Of a stretch of DNA of 55,582 nucleotides, positions 19,377-28,688 are shown one piece after another. The notes below the pieces were generated by a model. It saw nothing but the letters and a program-made list of their open reading frames with translations, was not told where the DNA came from and searched no databases. Origin of the DNA: Prochlorococcus sp. AG-402-N23 (GTDB taxonomy: Bacteria > Cyanobacteriota > Cyanobacteriia > PCC-6307 > Cyanobiaceae); the NCBI GenBank assembly GCA_003216355.1, contig QCIX01000008.1:1-55582 (forward strand), read 5' to 3'. Position 1 is the stretch's first letter. Every line of letters starts with the position of its first letter. Made by a program: the position numbers and the translations under genes.

Positions 19377-19556
19377 ATGGAAGAAACAAATAATCTTATT
19401 TTTACTCTAACCGCAATCCTCGCGATTGCTATGACACTAATATATTTTCCTTTAAGATTTTTCTTGACATTAACTGCTAGAAGTCGAAGACTTAAACTTT
19501 TACAGAAAATTAGAAGGTTAAGAGATGAATTGGGCCAGCCTTATGAAAGTACATAA
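19377..19556 (+). CDS. Small single-helix membrane protein, 59 residues
   Basis: The ORF begins with ATG at 19377 and ends with TAA at 19554-19556. The product has one hydrophobic helix (FTLTAILAIAMTLIYFPLRFFLTLTA) followed by a strongly basic amphipathic stretch (RSRRLKLLQKIRRLRDELGQ). It lies in its own 180-base slot between the groEL start and the fabG end, and its stop abuts the fabG stop with no overlap, as expected for a real gene. I know of no function; the basic tail would face the cytoplasm by the positive-inside rule. Confidence 0.75.
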   Translation: MEETNNLIFTLTAILAIAMTLIYFPLRFFLTLTARSRRLKLLQKIRRLRDELGQPYEST

Positions 19557-20306
19557 TTAAATACTCATGCCTCCGTCTATACTTATTGTTTGCCCAGTAA
19601 TGTAACTCCCAGCATTACTTGAAACTAAGAATGACACTAAGTTTGCAATTTGAGTACAACTTCCTAATTTCCCTAAAGGGATAACTTTAAGTATCTCCTC
19701 AGTATTAAGTTTTTCAGTCATTTCTGTTTCTATAAAGCCTGGAGCTATTGCATTTACGTTTATACCTCTTGAAGCAAATTCTTTAGCACAAGTTTTGGTG
19801 AATCCAATAACTCCAGCTTTAGCTGCAGAATAATTTGCTTGACCGGGATTACCAATTATTCCAACAACAGATGAAATATTTACGATACTACCACTTCTTT
19901 TTTTCATCATAAATTTTGAAGCATATTTTGTACAAAGAAAAACCCCTTTTAAGTTTGTATTTAATACATCATCCCATTGTTCCGATTTCATTCTCATCAA
20001 TAGTCCATCTCTTGTAATACCAGCATTGTTAATAAGAATATCAATCGAGCCATTAATTTTTATGACTTCTTCAAAAGCTGAACTGACAGAATCCTCTCTT
20101 GATACATCAAATTTTAATTTATGTGCTTTACCTCCCGAATTTTTTATTGAATTTACAACTTCTTCAGCTTTTTCATCTGAAGAAGTGTAATTAATAAAAA
20201 CTTCTGCTCCTAAGCGGCTTAGTTCTAAAGCAATTTCTTTACCTATTCCTCTGCTAGCTCCAGTGATTAAAGCAACTTTGCCTGATAATAAATCTGTATT
20301 AGACAT
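19557..20306 (-). CDS. fabG: 3-oxoacyl-[acyl-carrier-protein] reductase
   Basis: The enzyme performs the NADPH-dependent first reduction of the fatty acid elongation cycle. The 249-residue classical short-chain dehydrogenase has the nucleotide motif TGASRGIG near residue 16, NNAG, catalytic Ser in NISSVVG and YSAAK (Tyr and Lys). The C-terminal SNAGSYITGQTISIDGGMSI is typical of FabG. A single-gene unit, divergent from ispD and convergent with the 59-residue membrane protein. Confidence 0.94.
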   Translation of the reverse strand: MSNTDLLSGKVALITGASRGIGKEIALELSRLGAEVFINYTSSDEKAEEVVNSIKNSGGKAHKLKFDVSREDSVSSAFEEVIKINGSIDILINNAGITRDGLLMRMKSEQWDDVLNTNLKGVFLCTKYASKFMMKKRSGSIVNISSVVGIIGNPGQANYSAAKAGVIGFTKTCAKEFASRGINVNAIAPGFIETEMTEKLNTEEILKVIPLGKLGSCTQIANLVSFLVSSNAGSYITGQTISIDGGMSI

Positions 20307-20399
20307 TATGAAATTTTATAATTTTTAAATCGTAGTACTATTTGTGTAAAGATATTGCTTTTATTTATAATTGTCTAGAAAATATTAATTCCTTCTATT

Positions 20400-21071
20400 G
20401 TGCACTTTTTAATACCAGCTGCAGGGAGTGGTAGCAGAATGAAAGCTGGAAAAAATAAATTACTTATTGATTTAGAGGGAGAGTCTTTGATTTATTGGAC
20501 ACTTAAATCTGTATTTTCTGCAAGCTCAACAAACTGGGTTGGAATAATTGGGCAACCGAAAGATAAAAATTTGTTATTAAATTCAGCAAAGGATTTTGCC
20601 CAAAAAGTTCATTGGATTAATGGTGGTGAGACCAGACAACAGTCAGTTTTTAATGGTTTAAAAGCGCTTCCAAAAGATGCTAAAAAAGTTTTAATACATG
20701 ATGGTGCTAGATGTCTAATTAATCCTGCATTGATAGACCTTTGTGCCAAGCAATTAGATGAAAATGAAGCTGTAATTTTGGCTACTAAGGTAACTGACAC
20801 AATAAAGATTGTTGATAATGAAGGTTTTATTAAAGAAACACCAGATAGAAATTATTTATGGGCAGCGCAAACTCCTCAGGGCTTTTTAGTAGATAGATTA
20901 AAAAAAGCTCATAAGATGGCATTTGATAAAAACTGGAAAGTCACAGATGATGCCTCACTTTTTGAAATGCTTAGTTGGAAAGTGAAGATTATTGAAGGAA
21001 CTTATTCAAATATAAAAATCACGTCCCCTATAGATTTGAAAATAGCAAAACTTTTTGTGAAGAACCTCTAG
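20400..21071 (+). CDS. ispD: 2-C-methyl-D-erythritol 4-phosphate cytidylyltransferase
   Basis: This enzyme catalyses the third step of the MEP isoprenoid pathway, making CDP-methylerythritol from CTP; the pathway supplies carotenoids, phytol and quinone tails. The 223-residue protein shows the CTP-binding PAAGSGSRMKAGKNK at the N-terminus, GGETRQQSVFNGL, HDGARCLI and TDDASLFE, all characteristic. The start is GTG at 20400, placed right before the glycine-rich loop. It is convergent with the S66 peptidase gene. Confidence 0.96.
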   Translation: MHFLIPAAGSGSRMKAGKNKLLIDLEGESLIYWTLKSVFSASSTNWVGIIGQPKDKNLLLNSAKDFAQKVHWINGGETRQQSVFNGLKALPKDAKKVLIHDGARCLINPALIDLCAKQLDENEAVILATKVTDTIKIVDNEGFIKETPDRNYLWAAQTPQGFLVDRLKKAHKMAFDKNWKVTDDASLFEMLSWKVKIIEGTYSNIKITSPIDLKIAKLFVKNL

Positions 21072-21941
21072 TTAAAAAGGTGTATAGATACTAAGAATGC
21101 CATCATCACCATTTAAGTTGGCTTTGTATCCTATAGGAATGCAAGCATTCCCCGATATGTGGCCTATTGGGAGGTCAAAAAGAATAGGAAAATCAAACTC
21201 TTGGAGTCTTTCAATAATGCAGTTTTTTAGTAAATCTTTCCATTTAAGGTCGCAGGAATCATTAGAAAAACTTCCGAATCCAATACCGGCAATATCAGTT
21301 AGTTTTTTAGTCATTCTGAGGTAAGTCAACATGCGATCAATTTTATAAATATCTTCATTAATATCTTCAAAAATTATTATTTTCCCTTTGCAATCTGGAA
21401 AGTGTTTAGTGCCAATTAAAAAAGTAGCAATAGTTAAATTAGAAACGATAATTTCTCCTTTAGCTTTCCCACCTCTTAAAGGAATTCCTTTTATATCCTC
21501 AACATATCCTTCAAAAAGTAAATTTTTTAATCTCTCAAGACTCCACTCTGGCTCTTTGAAAAGGCCAGTAACCATGGGCCCATGAATAGAACCTATAAAT
21601 CCTTGGGAATATTTAGATAGTAATAAAGAACATGTATCTGAGAATCCAAGCATTAAACCATGCTGCCAAGAAGGTTCTTTTTCTAAAAGTCTTGCTGAAC
21701 CCCAGCCTCCTTTTGCAAAAATGATTAGCTTACTATTTTGTGCTTTTTCCAGTTCTTCAAATCTAGTTAGATCATCACCTGCAAAATAACCAAATTTTTT
21801 TGATAGAGAATTATTTTCATTAATTTCCAAGCCCCAGTTTTTTAAAATTTCAATGCCTTTTTGAAAATTTTCTTCTTCATCAATAAATGAGCCAGGAGCT
21901 AAAATATCTATTAGATCACCTTTTTTTAATTTAAAAATCAT
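21072..21941 (-). CDS. LD-carboxypeptidase (peptidase family S66)
   Basis: This family removes the terminal D-alanine from tetrapeptide stems in peptidoglycan recycling (LdcA) or cleaves peptide-nucleotide antibiotics (MccF). The 289-residue protein has AKGGWGSARLLE, the nucleophile region GFSDTCSLLL, FEDINEDIYKIDRML (Glu) and DLPIGHISGN (His), covering the Ser-Glu-His triad of S66. There is no signal peptide, so it is probably cytoplasmic. Muropeptide recycling is the most likely role. The ubiA-type gene lies 9 bases upstream on the same strand. Confidence 0.9.
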   Translation of the reverse strand: MIFKLKKGDLIDILAPGSFIDEEENFQKGIEILKNWGLEINENNSLSKKFGYFAGDDLTRFEELEKAQNSKLIIFAKGGWGSARLLEKEPSWQHGLMLGFSDTCSLLLSKYSQGFIGSIHGPMVTGLFKEPEWSLERLKNLLFEGYVEDIKGIPLRGGKAKGEIIVSNLTIATFLIGTKHFPDCKGKIIIFEDINEDIYKIDRMLTYLRMTKKLTDIAGIGFGSFSNDSCDLKWKDLLKNCIIERLQEFDFPILFDLPIGHISGNACIPIGYKANLNGDDGILSIYTPF

Positions 21942-21950
21942 TTTTAGAAT

Positions 21951-22859
21951 TTATGAGGCAATAATAATTCCTAATAAAAGGAATCCTCCATAAATTGATT
22001 GATTTTTGAAGTGATTCCCAATATTTTTTATTGATTGCTTTTCCTCAGGAAATACTTTTAATATATCCCGCTGCATTAAAATTGCCGTTGTAAGCCAAAT
22101 TGGCCAAAAAATAAAATCCATTTGATTAATAAATCCGCATAATGCGAGAAAAATAGAAGTTAATAGATAACAAATTTGAATAGTTATTTTTGTATTGTTC
22201 TGGAGGTTAACAGCGGAACTATTTATTCCAATTTTGATATCATATTTTTTATCTGCTAAAGCATAAATTGTGTCAAAGCCAAAAGTCCAAAAAATAGTGG
22301 CTAGCCAGCAAAACAATAAAACAATACTATTCAAATTGCCTTCATTTGCAGCCCAAGGAATTAAGACAGCAAAACCCCAGCATATGGATAAGATTAATTG
22401 AGGATATTTAAACCATCTTTTGGAAGAAGGATAAATTAAAATAATAGGTAAAGCTAAAAAAGCAAGTGAAATGGAAAGGATCCTGCCAGGTTGAGGTAGT
22501 GACAAAGTTAAAAAGAAACTACATAAAATTAAAAAGAAAAGAATCGAATAAGCCGTTTTAAGACCAATTTTATTTGCAGCTAAAGGTCTATTTTTTGTCC
22601 TGAAAACTCTTTGATCAATTTTTTTGTCCCAAATATCATTAACTACGCAGCCTAATCCACTTACTAGTAGCCCTCCCAGGATTATTCTTAGCAACATTAA
22701 AAATGTTGGATTAGCATCTGGGGTTAAATATAAACTCCATCCAGCAGGAATAAGTAAGATCATTCTTCCAGTCGGCTTATTCCACCTTAATAATTCAAAA
22801 AAAGTACTTAATTTAATTTGTCGGTTTTTATTTCGCATATGACCTATTGTATATTTCAT
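21951..22859 (-). CDS. ubiA: 4-hydroxybenzoate polyprenyltransferase (UbiA family)
   Basis: This integral membrane prenyltransferase joins a polyprenyl tail to 4-hydroxybenzoate, the first committed step of cyanobacterial plastoquinone synthesis. The 302-residue protein has eight to nine helices and two Asp-rich sites, NDIWDKKIDQRV and ALADKKYDIKIG. RWNKPTGRMILLIPAGWSL near the N-terminus is typical of UbiA. ATG 22859 is used; a second ATG seven codons later is also possible. It is divergent from ppx and shares a transcript direction with the S66 peptidase. Confidence 0.92.
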   Translation of the reverse strand: MKYTIGHMRNKNRQIKLSTFFELLRWNKPTGRMILLIPAGWSLYLTPDANPTFLMLLRIILGGLLVSGLGCVVNDIWDKKIDQRVFRTKNRPLAANKIGLKTAYSILFFLILCSFFLTLSLPQPGRILSISLAFLALPIILIYPSSKRWFKYPQLILSICWGFAVLIPWAANEGNLNSIVLLFCWLATIFWTFGFDTIYALADKKYDIKIGINSSAVNLQNNTKITIQICYLLTSIFLALCGFINQMDFIFWPIWLTTAILMQRDILKVFPEEKQSIKNIGNHFKNQSIYGGFLLLGIIIAS

Positions 22860-22963
22860 AACTTTAAATAATCTTACTAGGATTAAATGTTTTCTATTAT
22901 TTAATAATCAATCTTGGGTATATTTATTAATGGATTAAAGATATCTGCATCTTATAAAAAGAA

Positions 22964-24559
22964 ATGATACAGAAACAAGATTTAAGATATTTTCAAGAAA
23001 AGCAAATTTTAGTAGCTTCTATAGATATTGGAACTAACTCTACACATCTCTTGGTGGCAGAAATTAATCTAGAATTAAGATCATTTTCAATAAAATTCAC
23101 TGATAAATCAACCACTCGGCTTGGAGAAAGAGATGAGGAGGGTAATCTTACTGAAGAATCAATCCAAAGAGCGTTAGTTACTCTTAAGCGATTTAAGGAA
23201 TATTGTAAAAGTAATGGAGTAAAACAAATAGTAACAGCAGCAACAAGTGCAGTTAGGGAAGCTCCAAACGGTCAAGATTTTATTAGAAGAGTTCTTAATG
23301 AAACTGATATTCAAATAGAAATGATAAGTGGTTCTGAGGAAGCCAGATTAATTTACCTTGGTGTTCTCTCTGGTATGGCTTTTGAAGATCAGTCTTTTGT
23401 AATCATCGATATTGGAGGAGGATCTACAGAATTAATACTTGCAGATAAAAAAGATGCTATAGCTCTTACCAGTTCGAGAATTGGTGCGGTAAGACTCAAA
23501 AATGATTTTTTAAATAAAGAGTCTATAAATTTAGAAAGATCGAGTTTTCTAAAAACTTTTATTAAAGGATCTTTAGAACCATCTGTTCGAAAAATAAAGA
23601 GTAGATCTAAGGGAGATAAGCCTTTATCCATGATTGCAACCAGTGGCACTGCAACCTCACTAGGAAATTTGATTTCAGATGATTTAGGAGAATCTAAACA
23701 AAAGTTGCATGGTTATAAATTTAAAAGGGAAAATTTACAAAATATATTGGAAAAACTACTTAAATTGTCGGTTTCGGAAATCAAGAAAATACCTTCATTA
23801 AGTGAGAGAAGAGCAGAAATAATTATTCCAGGAGCATTGATATTAAACGCCGCAATGGAGATGTTGAACTTTAATGAATTAATAATAAGTGAGAGGGCCC
23901 TTCGAGAGGGTTTGGTTGTAGATTGGATGCTTCGTAAAGGGATAATTAAAAACGAGTTAAATATTCAAAGCAATATTAGAAAAACAACTATAGTTCATCA
24001 GGCTAGAAAGTTTGGAGTAGATAATACAAGAGCTGAGAAAGTTATTGATATTGCCTTTCAAATCTATGATCAGACTAAAAATATCTTTCATAGCGATAAT
24101 GACTCTAAAGCTAAAGAACTTCTTTGGGCAGCTTCTAATCTTTATAATTGTGGGAAATACGTGAATGTTGGTTCGTATCACAAACACTCTTGGTACTTAA
24201 TAAAAAATTGTGAGTTGTTAGGATATTCTGAAGCTGAAACAAATATTATTGCTTCAATTGCTAGATACCATAGAAAGACTCTACCCAAGAAAAGACATGA
24301 GTCTTGGCAAAATTTAATATCCAAAGAAGATAAAACATTAGTTCTTGAAATGTCATTAATCCTGAGACTAGCAGCATCTCTTGATCAAAGACCTGACAAG
24401 GTAATCTCCTCAGTTCAAATAAAATTGCAGGAAAATATTCTTACATTTGAACTTTTACCTTTAAATAGAAATAATGATCTTATTCTTGAAAAATGGAACT
24501 TAAGATTATGCCGTAATGTTATAAAAGAACTAAAGAATTTGGATTTAAAAGTTATTTAG
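22964..24559 (+). CDS. ppx: Exopolyphosphatase (Ppx/GppA family)
   Basis: The enzyme releases phosphate from polyphosphate, or hydrolyses pppGpp in the GppA branch. The 531-residue protein has the ASKHA phosphate loop ASIDIGTNSTHLL near residue 18, a second loop VIIDIGGGSTELI near residue 145 and TSGTATSLG. The C-terminal 200 residues form an HD-like helical domain (ASIARYHRKTLPKKRHESW). Length fits Ppx better than the short GppA forms. Its last 8 bases overlap the convergent RodZ-like gene. Confidence 0.92.
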   Translation: MIQKQDLRYFQEKQILVASIDIGTNSTHLLVAEINLELRSFSIKFTDKSTTRLGERDEEGNLTEESIQRALVTLKRFKEYCKSNGVKQIVTAATSAVREAPNGQDFIRRVLNETDIQIEMISGSEEARLIYLGVLSGMAFEDQSFVIIDIGGGSTELILADKKDAIALTSSRIGAVRLKNDFLNKESINLERSSFLKTFIKGSLEPSVRKIKSRSKGDKPLSMIATSGTATSLGNLISDDLGESKQKLHGYKFKRENLQNILEKLLKLSVSEIKKIPSLSERRAEIIIPGALILNAAMEMLNFNELIISERALREGLVVDWMLRKGIIKNELNIQSNIRKTTIVHQARKFGVDNTRAEKVIDIAFQIYDQTKNIFHSDNDSKAKELLWAASNLYNCGKYVNVGSYHKHSWYLIKNCELLGYSEAETNIIASIARYHRKTLPKKRHESWQNLISKEDKTLVLEMSLILRLAASLDQRPDKVISSVQIKLQENILTFELLPLNRNNDLILEKWNLRLCRNVIKELKNLDLKVI

Positions 24560-25046
24560 TTTTTTTAATAAGTTCTTGTTTTGGAGTTTGGTTCTGAGAA
24601 GAGTCTGAAAATAAATTGAAAATTAAGGACGAGGCGATTAGTCCGAGAAAGCCTGAAATTAAAATAAATGTTACGAACCCTACTGGATTAAGATTCTTAG
24701 GTTGCCTAGATTTGAAATTTTTTTTGGAAACTTCTTCAACTATTTCTTCAATTTTCACTTCTTTCCTCTCTGTCTTGAATTCATCCATTATAAATTCTGT
24801 ATCAAGTTTGAGCTTCTGTGAAATCCTTCTAATCATTGCCTTGACAAATACTTTTTCAGGTAGCTTTTCTTCATTACCTTCTTCAATGGCTTCAAGTTGA
24901 TGAGCTCCGATTTTTAAATTTGAAGCCAATTCTTCAATAGATTGATTTCTACTTAACCTAGCCTCTTTAATGAAATTTCCAATTCTTTTTAAAGAGGAAT
25001 TTTCTCCTTTATTGTCGGTTCCCGAAGCAAATTTTATTTCTTTCAA
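24552..25046 (-). CDS. RodZ-like protein: N-terminal helix-turn-helix plus one membrane helix
   Basis: The 164-residue protein has an HTH_25 domain at about residues 19-90 (IGNFIKEARLSRNQSIEELASNLKIGAHQLEAIEEGN, then PEKVFVKAMIRRISQKLKL), a Lys/Glu-rich linker and one transmembrane helix (PVGFVTFILISGFLGLIASSLIF). This is the RodZ plan, where the HTH binds MreB in the cytoplasm, but the usual periplasmic DUF4115 domain is missing; only about 20 residues follow the helix. The start is TTG at 25046, the only one ahead of the domain. It is 55 bases after cobM on the same strand. Confidence 0.8.
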   Translation of the reverse strand: MKEIKFASGTDNKGENSSLKRIGNFIKEARLSRNQSIEELASNLKIGAHQLEAIEEGNEEKLPEKVFVKAMIRRISQKLKLDTEFIMDEFKTERKEVKIEEIVEEVSKKNFKSRQPKNLNPVGFVTFILISGFLGLIASSLIFNLFSDSSQNQTPKQELIKKTK

Positions 25047-25101
25047 AGCAAGTAAATTTTTACTAATTATAGTAATTAATATTTTTCTATCAACTTTAAG
25101 A

Positions 25102-25857
25102 TTATTTATTCCTAAAGAGATGTTTATAAGATGGATTATAAAGATTAGATCTTTTTTGAGAAATACTAATTGCTGGGCTAATTATGTAAATAGTTGTTCT
25201 AATTAGTTTTTTCTTAATAGAAAATCTTTCCATATCTTTTAATTCTATTAATGATGTCCAACCATCATCCCAAGATACTCTGAATCCAACAATTACTTTA
25301 GTTTCTGGAGGGTAAAACTCTAATAGAGTGTCTTGAGACCTTTTCACATGCCTAGCACTTAGATAAAGACATATAGAGGAATTGTGTTTTGCAAGATCTT
25401 TCAGAGATTCTTTTTCGGGCATCCCTGTGCGCCCTCCTGCTCTAGTTAAAATTATTGTTTGCGTTATGTCAGGGATGGTTAACTCAGCTTCGTGATATGC
25501 TGCAGCAACTTGAAAAGCACTTACACCAGGCACGACTTCGATTTCAATTTTTTCGTTTTTTAAAATTTCGATTTGTTCTCTAATTGCTCCAAAAAGGCAA
25601 GGGTCTCCATCATGCAATCTTACAACAGTCTTCCCTGCCTGAAATTTTTCTATCATAATTGAGGTGATTTGCTCTAAGTTGAGGGAACTAGTTTTTATTT
25701 TTTCAGAACCTTCTTTAGAAAAATCTAAAATCTTTTCAGGAATTAGAGAGTCAGCCCAAATAATGACATCTGCAATTTTTATCTTTTTTAATGCTTTTAA
25801 AGTTAATAATTCTGGATCCCCTGGACCAACACCAACAAAGGATATTTTTTTATCCAT
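25102..25857 (-). CDS. cobM: Precorrin-4 C11-methyltransferase
   Basis: This is an S-adenosylmethionine-dependent methylation of the corrin ring at C11 in cobalamin synthesis (CobM/CbiF). About 251 residues. Visible are the family loop [49 protein letters not shown] and [15 protein letters not shown] prefer ATG 25857; an in-frame GTG at 25875 would add six residues and lengthen the overlap with lgt. Either way the gene overlaps the lgt end, so the two are coupled. It lies in the petC-petA-lgt-cobM direction of transcription. Confidence 0.94.
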   Translation of the reverse strand: MDKKISFVGVGPGDPELLTLKALKKIKIADVIIWADSLIPEKILDFSKEGSEKIKTSSLNLEQITSIMIEKFQAGKTVVRLHDGDPCLFGAIREQIEILKNEKIEIEVVPGVSAFQVAAAYHEAELTIPDITQTIILTRAGGRTGMPEKESLKDLAKHNSSICLYLSARHVKRSQDTLLEFYPPETKVIVGFRVSWDDGWTSLIELKDMERFSIKKKLIRTTIYIISPAISISQKRSNLYNPSYKHLFRNK

Positions 25858-26743
25858 TCTTTCTATTTTTCCCACTATATGTTCTCAATCTTAAAAAAAA
25901 TATTCCAATTAATCCAGAAGAAAATAGAAAAATACTTATAAATTGAGCCATTCTTATACCTCCATCACAAAAAGGTGGAAGTCCACCAATGCATAGTGGG
26001 TCAGTTCTTAAACCTTCAATCCAGAATCTTCCAAAGCTATAACTTATTAAATAAAGACAGCTAATAAAGCCAGGCCTGAAAAAATCTGTTTTACCTTGTT
26101 TATTAAAAATAATAATGAGGAGGATGAAAATTAAAATATTCCACAATGACTCATAGAGAAATGTAGGATGAAAAAATTCATAATTAAGAAATTCTAAAGG
26201 CCTATTCTGGATAGGTATAAATAATTTCCAAGGCAAATTTGTAGGAACTCCAAAGGCTTCATTATTGAAAAAATTTCCCCACCTTCCTATTGATTGTCCA
26301 AGAATAATCGAGGGTATTAATATATCTATGAAAGTTTTTAAATTAATTTTTTTCGACTTACAGAAATAGATAATAGATATTAATCCTCCAATTAGACCTC
26401 CATGGATTGCTATGCCTCCTTCCCAAACTGCAAGAAAAGAAGGTATTTGAATGATTTTATTTAATATTTCAAAAGAAGTAAAAAAGTTCTCTCCGCTATA
26501 TTGCCTCCACTCAAAAATTACATAATAAGCTCTAGCTCCAATTATTGAAGAGATTATTAATGATGGAAGTATTTCACTAATGTACTCTGGGTTAATATTT
26601 CTAGCCTTTGCTAGTTTTTTAGAGACAAATAGGCCTATTAAGACTGAAACCGAAATAAGCATTCCGTACCATCTAATAGTTATAAATCCTAAATTTAAAA
26701 AAGTTTCTCCTGGAGATTGTATAAAAGCTTGAACTATAAGCAT
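25850..26743 (-). CDS. lgt: Prolipoprotein diacylglyceryl transferase
   Basis: The enzyme transfers diacylglycerol from phosphatidylglycerol to the lipobox Cys of prolipoproteins, the first step of lipoprotein maturation. The 297-residue, seven-helix protein shows the signature [13 protein letters not shown], the catalytic-region HGGLIGG and a C-terminal [12 protein letters not shown]. It would act on lipoproteins such as the candidates at 4152 and 6549. Start is ATG at 26743, 10 bases after petA. Its end overlaps cobM. Confidence 0.96.
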   Translation of the reverse strand: MLIVQAFIQSPGETFLNLGFITIRWYGMLISVSVLIGLFVSKKLAKARNINPEYISEILPSLIISSIIGARAYYVIFEWRQYSGENFFTSFEILNKIIQIPSFLAVWEGGIAIHGGLIGGLISIIYFCKSKKINLKTFIDILIPSIILGQSIGRWGNFFNNEAFGVPTNLPWKLFIPIQNRPLEFLNYEFFHPTFLYESLWNILIFILLIIIFNKQGKTDFFRPGFISCLYLISYSFGRFWIEGLRTDPLCIGGLPPFCDGGIRMAQFISIFLFSSGLIGIFFLRLRTYSGKNRKNG

Positions 26744-26753
26744 TTAAAGAAAA

Positions 26754-27707
26754 TTAAATACCCTCAGCTGCTTGCACTTTTTCTACTTGTTTTTTCTTTA
26801 AGACTAGCAGTATTTGTGTTAGGCCTACACCAATGAAGAATGCAATCAATCCGATTACTCTATAAGGGCTTTGAAGTACAACCTCAGCATCTAATTGTCC
26901 AAAGCCGCCGACGTTGGGATCATTAGTGAGAGGGTCACCCGCATTAATTTTGTCTTGTGCTTTTACTATAAGTTGAGGACCAACAGGCACTGATTCAGTA
27001 GTTATCTCTCCATTATCGTTTTCTATATTAATTTTATAGCTACCATCTTCAATTGTTTCTATTGAATTTATATTTCCTGAGGTGGAAGAAGTGAAAACTA
27101 CATTATTGCTTTTGTCTCCAGTTGGGTATACCTGACCTCTACCTCTATTGCCTCCGATATGTAACGAGTATTTCCCATAGTGATATTCTTTATTAGTGGA
27201 TGGATCAGGGGAAAGTACAGGAAAAACAATTTCTTTATTAGTATCGCCAGGTAAAGGTCCTACAATGATGATATTATCTTTCTCTTCACTGTAATTAGTA
27301 AAATACACCCCTTCTGTCTCCTCTTTGATTTCTTCAGTCCATCTTTCTTGTGGAGCAAGTTTAAAGCCATCAGGCAGCATTACAACTGCTCCAACTTGTA
27401 ATGGGACTTCAGAACCATCAGCACCGATCTCTTTTAAGTCATTTTTGTAGGGTATTTTGACTACAGCTTTGAAAACACTGTCTGCTCCTACAGATTGTGG
27501 AACCTCTGCAATTGTAGGCATCTGAGCTAGATGACAATTTGCACAGACTATCTTTCCTGTAGCTTCTCTTGGGGATTCATAGTTTTGCTGAGCCCAAAAT
27601 GGATAAGCAAAAGTGATATTTGGATTAAATAAAATGCTCGAAATGAAAAGCAGAGTACAGATAAATAAACTTGTTTTTTTCATGATTTGATTTTTAAGAC
27701 CTTTCAT
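26754..27707 (-). CDS. petA: Cytochrome f
   Basis: This is the c-type heme subunit of the cytochrome b6f complex, passing electrons from the Rieske protein to plastocyanin or cytochrome c6 in the lumen. The 317-residue precursor has a signal peptide ending before YPFWAQQNY, where the mature N-terminal Tyr is a heme ligand. Heme attachment is CANCH. The large lumenal domain ends in one helix ([20 protein letters not shown]) and a short stromal tail. The start is ATG 27707 with an alternative ATG eight codons later at the beginning of the signal peptide. It is 3 bases after petC. Confidence 0.98.
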   Translation of the reverse strand: MKGLKNQIMKKTSLFICTLLFISSILFNPNITFAYPFWAQQNYESPREATGKIVCANCHLAQMPTIAEVPQSVGADSVFKAVVKIPYKNDLKEIGADGSEVPLQVGAVVMLPDGFKLAPQERWTEEIKEETEGVYFTNYSEEKDNIIIVGPLPGDTNKEIVFPVLSPDPSTNKEYHYGKYSLHIGGNRGRGQVYPTGDKSNNVVFTSSTSGNINSIETIEDGSYKINIENDNGEITTESVPVGPQLIVKAQDKINAGDPLTNDPNVGGFGQLDAEVVLQSPYRVIGLIAFFIGVGLTQILLVLKKKQVEKVQAAEGI

Positions 27708-27710
27708 TTT

Positions 27711-28247
27711 TTATGCCCACCATGGGTTTTCATTAGTTCTAAAGTCAGTTTCTGACCATTGTTTGACGAGTACATTATCATCATCAATATCGACATGAGC
27801 TAGAGCTAAAGATAAAGGAGCAGGCCCTCTTACTACCTTCCCATTAGTATCGTACTGACTGCCATGACAAGGACATATGAATTTATTAGCACCACTATCC
27901 CATGGGACAACGCAACCTAAATGAGTACAAATTGCATTTAAACCAAATTCTCCTATTTCCCCACCCTCATCAACTATTAAATAAGTTGGATCTCCCTTTA
28001 AACCCTGAACTAGACTTCTGTCTCCCGCTTGATGGGTAGCTAACCAACCTGTCTTAGTTATTGGATTCCCCAATTCATCTTTAGCAGAAGTTCCTCCACC
28101 ACCACCGCCTGCTCTTAAAGGCATGAAATAATTCGCTACAGGGTAAAGGGCTCCTAACGCTACACCAGTTGCAGTACCAAATGTAAGAAGATTCATAAAT
28201 TGCCTTCGACCCATTGAAGGGACATCATTGGAACTTAATTGAGTCAT
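27711..28247 (-). CDS. petC: Cytochrome b6f Rieske iron-sulfur protein
   Basis: This protein carries the 2Fe-2S centre that oxidises plastoquinol at the lumenal side. The 178-residue protein has an N-terminal Tat-type signal anchor ([17 protein letters not shown], with Arg-Arg), a Gly-rich hinge ([11 protein letters not shown]) and the cluster motifs CTHLGC and CPCHGSQYD, giving the Cys2-His2 ligands. It heads petC-petA and is divergent from DUF3067. TatC, which would insert such a folded Fe-S protein, is encoded about 0.4 kb away. Confidence 0.98.
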   Translation of the reverse strand: MTQLSSNDVPSMGRRQFMNLLTFGTATGVALGALYPVANYFMPLRAGGGGGGTSAKDELGNPITKTGWLATHQAGDRSLVQGLKGDPTYLIVDEGGEIGEFGLNAICTHLGCVVPWDSGANKFICPCHGSQYDTNGKVVRGPAPLSLALAHVDIDDDNVLVKQWSETDFRTNENPWWA

Positions 28248-28370
28248 TCGCTACTTGGTTCTGTTATTTATTAGTTATTATGGAGCAAATTGTTCAATTT
28301 CTGTTGCAAATAGATAGGACTTTTAATAATTTAAAGTAAAAGTTTAGGAAGTCTTAATTAATTGATTTAA

Positions 28371-28688
28371 ATGAACCCATTACTAGTAGATGAAGTTATA
28401 CATTATTTGATTCATCGCTGGGGTAAAAAATATGATTTTAGACTCTTTAGAAGAGGAAAGTTTGTTTATTTTCAAATGATGTGGGGATTTCTTGGACAGG
28501 AATCATTCCCTTTAAGTGAAGATGAATATAAAAAATCGATAGCTGATAAAATCGAGATTTTAAATAGATGTGGATATTCAGAAGAAGTAAGGGAGTGGCT
28601 AAAGAAAGTCAATGCTAAGCCAAGATTAGGTAGAGCTGTCAGCTTGCAATTAAATCTTAATGAGAAGATGAAAGAGTTTTTGACTTAA
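28371..28688 (+). CDS. DUF3067 family protein
   Basis: This small soluble protein of 105 residues, with HRWGKKYDFRLFRRGKFVYFQMMWGFLGQESFPLSEDEY (read in pieces) and a helical C-terminal half, matches DUF3067, a family I know from cyanobacteria and plastids and whose function I cannot state. It lies between petC (divergent, 123 bases) and tatC (convergent) and its last 32 bases overlap the end of tatC, the longest 3' overlap in the window. Position and restriction to oxygenic phototrophs suggest a photosynthetic role, which is inference. Confidence 0.82.
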   Translation: MNPLLVDEVIHYLIHRWGKKYDFRLFRRGKFVYFQMMWGFLGQESFPLSEDEYKKSIADKIEILNRCGYSEEVREWLKKVNAKPRLGRAVSLQLNLNEKMKEFLT

